Below are positions 8,065-16,010 of a stretch of 45,494 nucleotides of DNA, one piece after another. The translations under genes were made by a program, and so were the position numbers. The notes under the pieces were generated by a model. That model ran no database searches and was not told the origin of the DNA. It was given only the letters and a program-made list of their open reading frames with translations. Origin of the DNA: a virus; IMG/VR virus record IMGVR_UViG_3300035698_025955, positions 1 to 45,494 of that record; one strand, written 5' to 3'. Position 1 is the first letter of the stretch. Every line of letters starts with the position of its first letter.

Positions 8065-8963
8065 AAACCACACTACTTGATATCAATAATATATGCTACA
8101 TGGCTTTTCCTATGATGACTGAACGCGAGTTCAATAGCAGAAACGCTATTGTACATACAGTAGTTAGAAAAGTACTTGAGTATCAAACTCAATGGAATGC
8201 AACATTTACTGTTGCTGTTATCGATGCAGGCAGAGAGTACAGAAAGGCTCTTTATCCTGATTACAAGGGTAATAGAGTGGAAGCCGGTAAAGGTGCTATA
8301 GATGATCCAATAGCATCATTTAGAGAATCTTTATATTTGCAGCTTCCTTTACTTGAAAGAGTACTAACAGCAATGGGTGTTCATGTTGCTAAAATGTCTG
8401 GTTTCGAGGCTGATGATTTAATTGCTGCTTATTCTTACCTACTTCCTAGAACTACAATTGTATCAGGAGATTCAGACTTACTACAGCTGATATCAGATAC
8501 TTGTTATGTGTACCAACCTTTGGCTAAAAGGATGGTTACTATGCATAATATGGAAGCATATTATAATTTTCCACCGCATGAATTTGTTCGAGCAAAAATA
8601 ATTCAGGGTGATTCTTCAGATAATATCCCAGGTGTTAAAGGTGTAGGTATTAAAACACTGCAGAAAATTTATGAAGATTTAGGCACCTTGCAAACTGAAG
8701 TCTTATTTCAAAATGTAGAATATCTATCTAAAACATCTCGCACTAGAAAGATAGTTGATCAAAGAGATATTATAGACAGAAACATGCCGTTAATTGATTT
8801 ACAAGATGCATATGATGTATACTGTGAGATGGCACCTGAGTATCCTTTAACTCTGTTAGAATTTATGGATAAGAATTTTGTATTCGATAGAGATGAGACA
8901 GTTACTTTACTCAAAGAAAATAACCTAAATGATCTTGCTTTTAGAGCATTAGATATCTTCTAA
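8052..8963 (+). CDS. 5'-3' exonuclease of the FEN/T5 D15 family
   Basis: The 303-residue protein carries the metal-binding acidic residues of the FEN family in order: D10 (TLLDINN), D58 (VIDAGREYRK), E119/D121/D122 (GFEADDLIA) and D140/D142 (SGDSDLLQL). These are followed by GDSSDNIPG at 186-194 and the helix-hairpin-helix GVKGVGIKT. The family removes RNA primers and flaps, which is the activity missing from the polymerase at 3823. It overlaps the preceding gene by 13 nt and is the last gene before a promoter-bearing gap. Confidence 0.93.
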   Translation: MQTIKTTLLDINNICYMAFPMMTEREFNSRNAIVHTVVRKVLEYQTQWNATFTVAVIDAGREYRKALYPDYKGNRVEAGKGAIDDPIASFRESLYLQLPLLERVLTAMGVHVAKMSGFEADDLIAAYSYLLPRTTIVSGDSDLLQLISDTCYVYQPLAKRMVTMHNMEAYYNFPPHEFVRAKIIQGDSSDNIPGVKGVGIKTLQKIYEDLGTLQTEVLFQNVEYLSKTSRTRKIVDQRDIIDRNMPLIDLQDAYDVYCEMAPEYPLTLLEFMDKNFVFDRDETVTLLKENNLNDLAFRALDIF

Positions 8964-8982
8964 AATTTCTTTTAAATAACAG

Positions 8983-9011
8983 TTGTAATATCGCTTATTA
9001 GTCTATATAAT
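8983..9011 (+). promoter_or_regulatory. Promoter, sigma-70 type
   Basis: TTGTAA (8983-8988), a 17-nt spacer and TATAAT (9006-9011) form the best -35/-10 pair in the window. It lies in the 93-nt gap before the sigma-like gene. Confidence 0.6.
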
Positions 9012-9056
9012 ATAATAGTAAGGAAATTATTAAACTAATAAGGGAGGCAATAGTCT

Positions 9057-9746
9057 ATGGATTTTCAAATGTATCACGCTAGGTTTATTGGGGTAATCAA
9101 GAAAGTATCAGGACAGTATAAGAACAGAAAGAGGTATTTAGAGTATGAGGATTTAGTACAAGAGGGTTTAATTCACTTATACAATATGGCAACAAAGTAT
9201 GATGGTAAGATGCCAATAGAAAATTTCGCAAAGCTATTTAAGACACATTTAATATTAGAATTTCAAATTCTATTCACAAAGCAGACTACACTAAAAAGAG
9301 ATCCATACAGAAATCCAATAGTACTTAAAATATCTGATCTTGCAGAAGATTTTGAAGATAATGAAAGTGCTCAGCAGTTATATATTTCTTACTTTATACA
9401 GGAAACTATGGAGTTACTTTCGTATGAAGCTACACAGTATTTAAGAGATGCATTACTTAACACAGCAGATTATGCAAAAGTATACCAAGAATGTGAATCA
9501 CGCAGAATTGAATTAGCATCTTTTGGAAAAGAGATTCCTCAGAACTTACCTTCTTTTGCGAAAGTATTCGCAAGTATGCATAACATGAGTGCTGAAAAGG
9601 TTAGAGGGGTTAAGAATGAGATAGGTAATCTTATTGTTAATAATGAGATAGTTAGAGAGATGCTTTACTCCTTAAGTGATACTGTTAAAAAGGAAGTAGC
9701 AGATTGTCTGAAAGGTTTTAGAGTTCCTAAATTACAAGTAGCTTAG
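9057..9746 (+). CDS. Sigma-factor-like protein
   Basis: The start (ATG) follows a GGGAGGC site. Residues about 28-70 (EYEDLVQEGLIHLYNMATKYDG...) match sigma-70 region 2, where DLVQEG and the following aromatic/acidic pattern are typical. A C-terminal region 4 HTH is not obvious. Phage sigma-like proteins direct host RNA polymerase to middle or late promoters, and this one has its own good promoter at 8983. The 229-residue length is normal for a divergent phage sigma. A weaker sigma-like protein is encoded at 36386. Confidence 0.6.
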   Translation: MDFQMYHARFIGVIKKVSGQYKNRKRYLEYEDLVQEGLIHLYNMATKYDGKMPIENFAKLFKTHLILEFQILFTKQTTLKRDPYRNPIVLKISDLAEDFEDNESAQQLYISYFIQETMELLSYEATQYLRDALLNTADYAKVYQECESRRIELASFGKEIPQNLPSFAKVFASMHNMSAEKVRGVKNEIGNLIVNNEIVREMLYSLSDTVKKEVADCLKGFRVPKLQVA

Positions 9747-9770
9747 TTACAAGCAGTTGTTATGTAATAC

Positions 9771-11189
9771 ATGAAACTAATAATTAATAGTAGTGATGTG
9801 ACTATAAAGGATTGTCATTATGCTTTATACACATCACTACATTCTGAATTTGTCTTAAAAGACCCAAACGCATTCTTCATTAAGAAAAACATGCCTGCTA
9901 ATAAGGCTATGTTCTACACAGGTGATGTATCCTTTATATCTAAGTATAAGTTTAAAATAGGATTACTTCCTAGAGTATTAAAGATTATGGGTATAAAATT
10001 TCCTGAGGAGCCTATTACTCTTAAAACATACACTCCAATACTAACCCCGATGAGCAGAGACGCTTTACTTATAAATAGAACTCTAAGAGTTTACCAGGAT
10101 AGATCTGTGAAGGCAATGCTTGAGAGTGATCGTGGTATTATAAAGATTGCTACTAACGGGGGTAAGACAACAATACTGTGCGCCTTTTTAGAAAAATATA
10201 GACATAAAAGTATTATACTTATTCACAATATAAATATCTTTCAGCAATTGGTAGAATCACTTGAGTCTCTAACAACACTAAAAGTAGGAATTGTTACATC
10301 AAGTAAGGTTAAAGACGGTGATGTTATTGTTGCCATGGTAAAAACTCTAGCTAATGCGCATACAAATAAAAAAGAGGCGGTGCTAAGCATTACCAGAGGT
10401 GTTACTTGCATTTGCACAGACGAGTGCCATCATCTTTCTGCAAAGACTTATGTTACTGCATATGCTGCATGTCCTAACGCTTCAAAGTTTTACGGATTCT
10501 CAGGTACGCCTTATCCTGAAAAGGATAGAATTAAGGCGTTACAAATCATACAAATGGCTGGAGAGATTATAGCAACTGTTAGTAATCAAGATTTGATTTC
10601 GCTTGGAGTATCTGCATCAGTTAAGCTTTTTAGAATAGATTTTGAAACAGCTCTTATTAAAAGGCATAAAGATACTAATTTTCAAATGGCTTATCAAGCA
10701 GGTATAGAAGACAATAATGAGAGAAACGAGGTGATGATAGCTATACTGCAATCAAAGCTTGAAGAAGGTAAGCAAGGATTGCTTATTATAAATACACTCA
10801 TACACGGTGAGGAACTCTTATACTTAACACAGAAACATGGCATAAAGAAAACTATCTTCCTGCAAGGGTCCTCTAGTGAAGAAGAAAGAATTGAAGCGAT
10901 CGAGAACTTTAAAGATAGAAGAGTTAGTTGTATAATTGTTACTAAAATTTTCGATGAAGGAATAGATATTAGTAACATCAATTTTGTTATACTTGGTGCA
11001 GGTGGTAAATCTTCTTATCAGTTCTTGCAACGCATAGGTAGAGGGATAAGGGAGAAGAAGGATGGCTCTTCTTTAGAAGTATATGACTTCCAAGATCTGC
11101 ATAATCACTACTTAAGGAAGCATTCTGAAGAGAGATTGCAGATATGTGTTAAAGAAGATTGTTTCGAGATTATTGATTTCAAGATATAG
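9771..11189 (+). CDS. SF2 DNA helicase, UvsW-like
   Basis: The helicase motifs are in order: a Q-like ARVYQ block before motif I (RVYQDRSVKAML), Walker A TNGGKT at 128-133, DECHH at 217-221 (DEAD/DECH box), FSGTPYP as motif III, and QRIGRGIR as motif VI. The N-terminal 100 residues resemble the extra domain in front of the UvsW core. UvsW-type helicases drive branch migration and strand annealing during recombination-dependent replication. The start is odd: no ribosome binding site lies before the ATG, which instead follows GTTATGTAATAC at once. Translation may be leaderless or coupled to the gene ending 24 nt upstream. Confidence 0.88.
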   Translation: MKLIINSSDVTIKDCHYALYTSLHSEFVLKDPNAFFIKKNMPANKAMFYTGDVSFISKYKFKIGLLPRVLKIMGIKFPEEPITLKTYTPILTPMSRDALLINRTLRVYQDRSVKAMLESDRGIIKIATNGGKTTILCAFLEKYRHKSIILIHNINIFQQLVESLESLTTLKVGIVTSSKVKDGDVIVAMVKTLANAHTNKKEAVLSITRGVTCICTDECHHLSAKTYVTAYAACPNASKFYGFSGTPYPEKDRIKALQIIQMAGEIIATVSNQDLISLGVSASVKLFRIDFETALIKRHKDTNFQMAYQAGIEDNNERNEVMIAILQSKLEEGKQGLLIINTLIHGEELLYLTQKHGIKKTIFLQGSSSEEERIEAIENFKDRRVSCIIVTKIFDEGIDISNINFVILGAGGKSSYQFLQRIGRGIREKKDGSSLEVYDFQDLHNHYLRKHSEERLQICVKEDCFEIIDFKI

Positions 11190-11223
11190 TTATATTATAT
11201 AGATAAAAGAAAGGAGTCTAACC

Positions 11224-11736
11224 ATGACTACAGACAAATTTGAGGAGTTTTTAGACATTAGTATTCAGATAGATGACGGTAAGGTTTATACAAAAAATCT
11301 TGGGAGAGATTCTAAGATTGATAAGCTTGATATAAACAGAGCGTTAATTGAACACCCTGGAAAATCAGCTTGGTGGAGCACACTTTCTGCGCTAGCAGAG
11401 GATAAGGAGGCAAAGATAGAAATTTTATTGAAGCAGTATAAAGCAGAGTTAGATTTAAGTATTCGTAATGGGTCATACTTTATGAAGAATCCATTAAAGA
11501 AGCCTTTGATTACGACGCAAGGTGGAACTGATGTAAAGATAACAGAAGCAGTTGTAACTAACATTATTGAATTAGATGAGATGTACCAGCAAACACTCAG
11601 CATGGTCCTTCAAGCGAGAAAAGAGAAGATGGTTCTTAGAAACGCCAGAGGCGTTTTCGAGCAGAGAAGAGATATGCTTCAAAGCTACGCTTCAAATTTG
11701 AGAAACGAGCACTTTAAGAATGCGCCAAGCGCATAA
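11224..11736 (+). CDS. Uncharacterised protein, possible UvsY-like recombination mediator
   Basis: The 170-residue protein is mostly helical. Its first half contains HPGKSAWWSTLSALAEDKEAKIEILLKQYKA, followed later by a long C-terminal helix (about 120-165) rich in Arg, Lys and Gln. T4 UvsY has a similar layout and is made next to UvsW. Here the gene lies between a UvsW-like helicase and a gp32-like protein, which supports a mediator role by position. No sequence motif proves this. It follows a GAAAGGAG site. Confidence 0.5.
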   Translation: MTTDKFEEFLDISIQIDDGKVYTKNLGRDSKIDKLDINRALIEHPGKSAWWSTLSALAEDKEAKIEILLKQYKAELDLSIRNGSYFMKNPLKKPLITTQGGTDVKITEAVVTNIIELDEMYQQTLSMVLQARKEKMVLRNARGVFEQRRDMLQSYASNLRNEHFKNAPSA

Positions 11737-11755
11737 AAAATAAGGAGGAAGTACA

Positions 11756-12910
11756 ATGGCAGAACAGGATTTTTTAGCAAGGCTTGAGGCAGCAAAATCT
11801 AGGAATGATCAGGTTTTAGCGAAACAAGCGATGAGCGGCAAGCTCAATTGGATGAAAGCAAAGATAGGGTCAAACTTGATTCGACTACTACCTATCACAG
11901 ACGGGGACCCATATCCTTTTAAGGAGTATAGATCTCATGGATTCTATGTTAAAGAAGGATATAGAGGCTTCACATGTGCAAATGAACCAGAAAAAGGTAT
12001 TTCAGGTGTTTGTCCATTATGTTTCTCTGTAAAAGCTATCTGGGAACAAGTAAATGACTTAACAGAATCTGGAGCTCCTGAGCATGAGATAGAAGAGTTG
12101 AAGAAGAAAGCAAAGGCATTATCTGCAACTGATAGATTCCTTGTTAATATAATTGACGGCAGTGAGCCTGATCCAACAAAGAAGTATAAGTTATTCGAGT
12201 TCAGCAGAACTTTATTTAATGACTTCATGAACTTAATGCAAGACCCAGATTATCACTATGTTGCCTCTCCAACAGATGGAACAGATATTAACTTGGAAAG
12301 AACAGGTGAAGGTATTGATACTAAATATAGTCTTATTCCGAAAAAGAATAATATTATTGAGGTTCCTCTAGACTGGACGAATAAGGTGCAAGATTTACAC
12401 GCTCTTAAAACACCTGGAATGGAAGAACTAGAGTGGCTATCAGAAACTGTACTTCAGGTTCCTTTAGCGTCTATTCAATTTGCAGATATACCTTCTTCCT
12501 ACGGTAAGAATCTTAAAGCAGCTGCAGACGCTAAGGCAGCTAAAACAGTAGAAGTTAAGAAGGAGACAGTAGCTGTTAAGGAAACGGTTAAGAAGGAAAC
12601 GGTTAAGAAGGAAATAGTTACTCCTAAGACAGCAGCTGTTACTACAGCTAAGGTAGAAGTTGTTGCTAAGGAGGAAGTTAAAGCTGAAGTAGCGGCACCA
12701 GTTATTGAGAAAGCAGTTGTAGAGGCAACAGCTACAGTTGTTACTAAGGAAGAAGTTAAAGCTGAAATAGCAGCTCCTGCGGAGGAAGTAGTAGCAGCTC
12801 CTGTAGTTGAAACAGCAGCAGCTCCTGTAGTTGAAACTACTGAGATGAAAATCAAAGCTAAACTTGCTAAGTTAAAAGCGGCTAAGGCTGCTTCTGCGGT
12901 GACAGCGTAA
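11756..12910 (+). CDS. gp32-like single-strand DNA-binding protein with zinc site and low-complexity tail
   Basis: Residues 61, 74, 86 and 89 (H, C, C, C; the last two in CPLC) match the zinc site of T4 gp32 (H64, C77, C87, C90) with nearly the same spacing. The core up to about residue 250 looks like the gp32 OB-fold. The last 130 residues are a low-complexity tail of Lys, Glu, Ala and Val with repeated KKETV, KEEVKAE and APVVE units, longer and more basic than the short acidic tail of gp32. The protein coats single-stranded DNA during replication and recombination. The start follows an AAGGAGG site. It overlaps the next start by 1 nt. Confidence 0.88.
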   Translation: MAEQDFLARLEAAKSRNDQVLAKQAMSGKLNWMKAKIGSNLIRLLPITDGDPYPFKEYRSHGFYVKEGYRGFTCANEPEKGISGVCPLCFSVKAIWEQVNDLTESGAPEHEIEELKKKAKALSATDRFLVNIIDGSEPDPTKKYKLFEFSRTLFNDFMNLMQDPDYHYVASPTDGTDINLERTGEGIDTKYSLIPKKNNIIEVPLDWTNKVQDLHALKTPGMEELEWLSETVLQVPLASIQFADIPSSYGKNLKAAADAKAAKTVEVKKETVAVKETVKKETVKKEIVTPKTAAVTTAKVEVVAKEEVKAEVAAPVIEKAVVEATATVVTKEEVKAEIAAPAEEVVAAPVVETAAAPVVETTEMKIKAKLAKLKAAKAASAVTA

Positions 12911-13596
12911 TGGTAACACAGGTACTACAAGTCACTAAAGTTTTATCAGAGATTGACGGTGATCAGATACTTCGGAATCTCGAAGTAGCTGGTCGTACCT
13001 GTTATAAATCTGAAGGGCTGATTACTAAAGGGTCAGCTCTTAAATTCATCAGGGGGATTATGAAAAGAGATCATCTATCTGTAATTGAGCACGAATCGAT
13101 AACGGTTAAGTATATTACAGACAGAGGTGCGACACACGAAAAGGTTAGACACAGACTTGCCTCTTTTTCACAGGAGAGCACAAGATATGTAGGTTATGAA
13201 GAAGGACTTAATGCAGTTGTTCCTGTTCCCTTTGTAGAACTCTATTCAAGCGGAGCAGCTGATCATGTTGTTCCTGGACTTGGTGTTAAAGAGTTAGAGC
13301 AATACTTGGTATGGCTCGAAGCAATGCAAAATGCAGAGAATTCGTATAAGAAACTTCTTGACTTAGGGGCTAAAAAAGACCTAGCGAGATCAGTGCTACC
13401 TAACTCCACAAAAACAGAGATAGTAGTTACTGCAAATCTTAGAGAGTGGAGGCATATTCTCTCAATGAGATGTGCAGATAACGCTCATTTTCAAATTCAA
13501 CAGCTTATGAAATGGACACTGGAGACTTTCAGCAGAGAAATACCAGTTATATTTGATGACCTTGTTGTTAAATTCATGCCTGAATTGTTACGTTAA
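12910..13596 (+). CDS. thyX: Flavin-dependent thymidylate synthase ThyX
   Basis: The ThyX signature RHR-x2-S-x-x-x2-S-x-R is present at residues 80-92 (RHRLASFSQESTR), with Ser in place of the common Asn at position 87, a known variant. Length 228 is typical. The enzyme makes dTMP from dUMP using FAD, NADPH and methylene-tetrahydrofolate, which supplies thymidine during rapid DNA synthesis. The ATG overlaps the last base of the SSB stop, so the two are co-translated. A strong hairpin separates it from the recombinase gene. Confidence 0.95.
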   Translation: MVTQVLQVTKVLSEIDGDQILRNLEVAGRTCYKSEGLITKGSALKFIRGIMKRDHLSVIEHESITVKYITDRGATHEKVRHRLASFSQESTRYVGYEEGLNAVVPVPFVELYSSGAADHVVPGLGVKELEQYLVWLEAMQNAENSYKKLLDLGAKKDLARSVLPNSTKTEIVVTANLREWRHILSMRCADNAHFQIQQLMKWTLETFSREIPVIFDDLVVKFMPELLR

Positions 13597-13610
13597 TAAT
13601 TTAATTTTAG

Positions 13611-13644
13611 GTAAGTGCTTGTTATATATTTAACGAGCACTTAC
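13611..13644 (+). promoter_or_regulatory. Long hairpin directly before the recombinase ribosome binding site
   Basis: GTAAGTGCTTGTTA (13611-13624) pairs with TAACGAGCACTTAC (13631-13644) over 14 bp with one G-T pair and a 6-nt loop. TTAG and CTAA flanks extend it with a bulge. The 3' arm ends right before the AAGGAG of the next gene. There is no T-run, so it is unlikely to be a terminator; a processing site or translational control element fits better. Confidence 0.55.
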
Positions 13645-13660
13645 TAAGGAGAGGACACCC

Positions 13661-14719
13661 ATGACAGAATTTAATTTCGACAAATTTAATAAAGCAGTTG
13701 TAAAAGGGTTTAAAGAGGATAGCATTATAAACCTAGAGGATGATAATAAGGTAAAGCATTTTGTATCCACACAAATTCCTGCGTTAGACTCAGCATTAGG
13801 CAGAGGCTTGCCTGTAGGTAAATTAGTGGAGATAACTGGAGACTATTCTTCAGGCAAAAGTCTTATCGCAACACATGTACTAGCTGAAACTATTAATACA
13901 GGAGGCTTGGCTGTACTGATTGAGAGTGAGGCTTCAATGGATTTAAACTTTATAAATAATGTAGGGCTTGATTATAAAAAACTAATACATCTTTTTCCAG
14001 AACATTTAGGAGACGGGTATCAGATGATTTTTGATATAATTGGCATGTCTGAGGACCTAGAGGCAAAAGGTGAAGCACCTCCTTTTACAACTATCGTATG
14101 GGATAGCATATCCGGAGCTGGTAATAAAGCAGTTGAAAAAGGCAAAGATGGAAAGTATGTAATAGATATTAATATGAAGTCTAGATTATCAGCAGCACAG
14201 ACTAATTCAGACTTACTGCCTTCATTAATAAGACTTTTATACAAGCATAATATACTACTTATCTTTATTAATCAGCTTAGAGATCAACCTGGTGTGCAGT
14301 ACGGACCTACAGAAGAAACTATGGGTGGTAGGGCTATAAAATTTTACTCCTCTGTTAGAGCTAAGTTTACAAAAGGACCCTCTATTCTAAAAGGTGATGT
14401 GATAGTTGGTAAGAAAGGTAAATTTACTGTTAATAAGAACAAGGTTGCACCTCCTTTCCGATCAGCAAATGTTACTGTTTATTTTGATAAAGGCTTTGAT
14501 TGGTTAGTTGATTTAGAAGTACTTCTTTTAGAGGAAAAGGTTCTGGTAAAAGAAGGACTGTCTTACTTCTATAACGGATCAAATCCTGGTGTAGATAAGC
14601 TGAAGAAGCTTGCTGTCGGGGCAGAGAAGCTTTCCGAGAGATTGCGTACAGATAAGCAATTATTAGAAGCTGTTAAAGAAGATTTATTATCGCCTTTAGG
14701 AACACTTTCCTGCGAGTAA
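13661..14719 (+). CDS. RecA/UvsX-like recombinase
   Basis: Walker A is GDYSSGKS at residues 60-67. The ALGRGLP and VGKLVEITG blocks before it, LIESEASMD after it, the IVWDSISG strand of Walker B, and INQLRDQPG plus MGGRAIKFYSSVRA later are all RecA-family features, with sequence closer to phage UvsX-type proteins than to bacterial RecA. Length 352 is typical. It pairs homologous DNA strands and probably works with the gp32-like SSB and the helicase encoded upstream. The start follows an AAGGAGAGG site. It is followed by a 238-nt region with a structured RNA candidate. Confidence 0.93.
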   Translation: MTEFNFDKFNKAVVKGFKEDSIINLEDDNKVKHFVSTQIPALDSALGRGLPVGKLVEITGDYSSGKSLIATHVLAETINTGGLAVLIESEASMDLNFINNVGLDYKKLIHLFPEHLGDGYQMIFDIIGMSEDLEAKGEAPPFTTIVWDSISGAGNKAVEKGKDGKYVIDINMKSRLSAAQTNSDLLPSLIRLLYKHNILLIFINQLRDQPGVQYGPTEETMGGRAIKFYSSVRAKFTKGPSILKGDVIVGKKGKFTVNKNKVAPPFRSANVTVYFDKGFDWLVDLEVLLLEEKVLVKEGLSYFYNGSNPGVDKLKKLAVGAEKLSERLRTDKQLLEAVKEDLLSPLGTLSCE

Positions 14720-14728
14720 CAAATAAAA

Positions 14729-14896
14729 AAAGCGAGTGGTGCTGAAAAGCATATGTGGTGTAGAACATACGGCCACTCTGTAAATAGGGATAAGAGCTTT
14801 CCCGAATAAGAACTGTTGCTGTCCTGAATTGACAGGGGCCTGATTAGAATGCGGTTATGTTCCCAGGTTAAACTTTAAGCAACCCAGCCTCGCTTT
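14729..14896 (+). ncRNA. Candidate structured RNA 2 (between the recombinase and gp47-like genes)
   Basis: AAAGCGAG at 14729-14736 pairs with CTCGCTTT at 14889-14896 and closes about 168 nt. Inside are GAGTGG/CCACTC (an alternative or partly overlapping helix), a TGCT-GAAA-AGCA hairpin with a GNRA-type loop, TGT/ACA, GGGA/TCCC, CTGTC/GACAG and a longer-range GTTGCT/AGCAAC helix that encloses CCTG/CAGG. This density of pairing in an otherwise packed genome argues for a functional RNA. There is no coding frame. I cannot match it to tRNA, tmRNA, 6S RNA or a riboswitch class by eye. Confidence 0.45.
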
Positions 14897-14902
14897 AAAG
14901 TA

Positions 14903-14908
14903 TATAAT
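14903..14908 (+). promoter_or_regulatory. Possible -10 box before the gp47/gp46 pair
   Basis: TATAAT in the context AAAGTATATAATAAGG lies 50 nt before the gp47-like start, followed by a second AT-rich stretch (TTATTATATAC). No good -35 is seen at 17 nt. Confidence 0.35.
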
Positions 14909-14957
14909 AAGGCAAGATGTAGTTATTATATACATAAATATTAAAGGATAATAACTT

Positions 14958-16010
14958 ATGAGCAACTTATTAGTAACAGCAGATATACACGGGCATCAGT
15001 TTGCAGCACATGCAAGAAATACAGAGTTTGGATATAATAGCCGCCTTATGTGGATATTGCAAGCATTGCAAGACTTAGAAGATATTGCAATAACAAACGA
15101 TTGTAAAGATATAGCAATACTAGGTGATTTACTTCATGCGAGAAAGACGATAGATGTAATAACCTACAATGCTATCTTTTCTGCAATTAAATGCCTGTCC
15201 ATGAAATTTAAAATTTGGATTTTAGTTGGTAATCATGATTGCGCGTTAGTTGATTCAGAGCACTCTTTACTTACCTTTAATGAGATACCAAATGTTGAAA
15301 TAGTAGATACAGTTAGAATAACTGAGATAGCTGGAATGTCTGTTAAGTTTATTCCTTTCTCAATCGATAAAGAGATGATCAAGAAGGAGATTAAATCAGG
15401 AGCTAAGCAGCAGTTAATCTTAGGACACTTTACATGTACAACAGCTGTTCCACCTAAAGTAATGTCGCCGCTTAAATTAGGTATTGATATTGAAGAAGAA
15501 CTAGCCGGTATAGATGATCATAATCTTGAGCATATTATATTAGGACATTTCCATAATTATCAAACTGCCGGCAAAGTAACTTACATAGGATCTCCTATTC
15601 AGCATAACGCAGGTGATGCAGATGATCAGAAATTTGTTGGTGTATATAATACAGATAAAAAAGAATTGCAATTAGTTGAAACAACGGAGAGATATCCGAT
15701 GTTTAGATATAAGACTTTTGATGATGATAACATAGGGGAACTAGATCAGTATCTAAAGGACTCAAGACCAGAAGATTATATACAGATTACTACAAGGACA
15801 AGTAAGAAGGTAGTAACCCCTGATAATATAAATGTTATTTCAACAGCGGTCTCAAGTGTAGAGAGTAGATTGAAAATTACAGCGGAGTCAAACTTACAGG
15901 ATATAATTCAAGCTTTCGCAGAATTAAACGTAAATCCTCATCTCGATATTAAGAAGTTAGCTGAGATAGGCCTTGGTATATTAGAGAAGACAGGAGCACA
16001 CTTATCATGA
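14958..16010 (+). CDS. SbcD/gp47-like recombination nuclease subunit
   Basis: The metallophosphoesterase motifs are in order: ADIHGH (D9, H11), LGDLLH (D57), GNHD at 91-94, GHFTC, and GHFHNYQTAG near residue 195. This is the Mre11/SbcD/gp47 family, the nuclease half of the complex that processes DNA ends for recombination. Length 350 matches gp47. It overlaps the SbcC-like gene by 4 nt (ATGA), and both proteins act as one complex. The start follows AAAGGATAATAACTT. Confidence 0.93.
   Translation: MSNLLVTADIHGHQFAAHARNTEFGYNSRLMWILQALQDLEDIAITNDCKDIAILGDLLHARKTIDVITYNAIFSAIKCLSMKFKIWILVGNHDCALVDSEHSLLTFNEIPNVEIVDTVRITEIAGMSVKFIPFSIDKEMIKKEIKSGAKQQLILGHFTCTTAVPPKVMSPLKLGIDIEEELAGIDDHNLEHIILGHFHNYQTAGKVTYIGSPIQHNAGDADDQKFVGVYNTDKKELQLVETTERYPMFRYKTFDDDNIGELDQYLKDSRPEDYIQITTRTSKKVVTPDNINVISTAVSSVESRLKITAESNLQDIIQAFAELNVNPHLDIKKLAEIGLGILEKTGAHLS

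Noticed and set aside
12499-12855. A 118-codon minus-strand frame rich in Thr, Ser and Ala
   Set aside because: It is the complement of the low-complexity tail of the SSB gene.
14729-14896. A group I intron or tmRNA
   Set aside because: It lies between two intact genes, not inside one, is too short, and has no tRNA-like half or tag frame.
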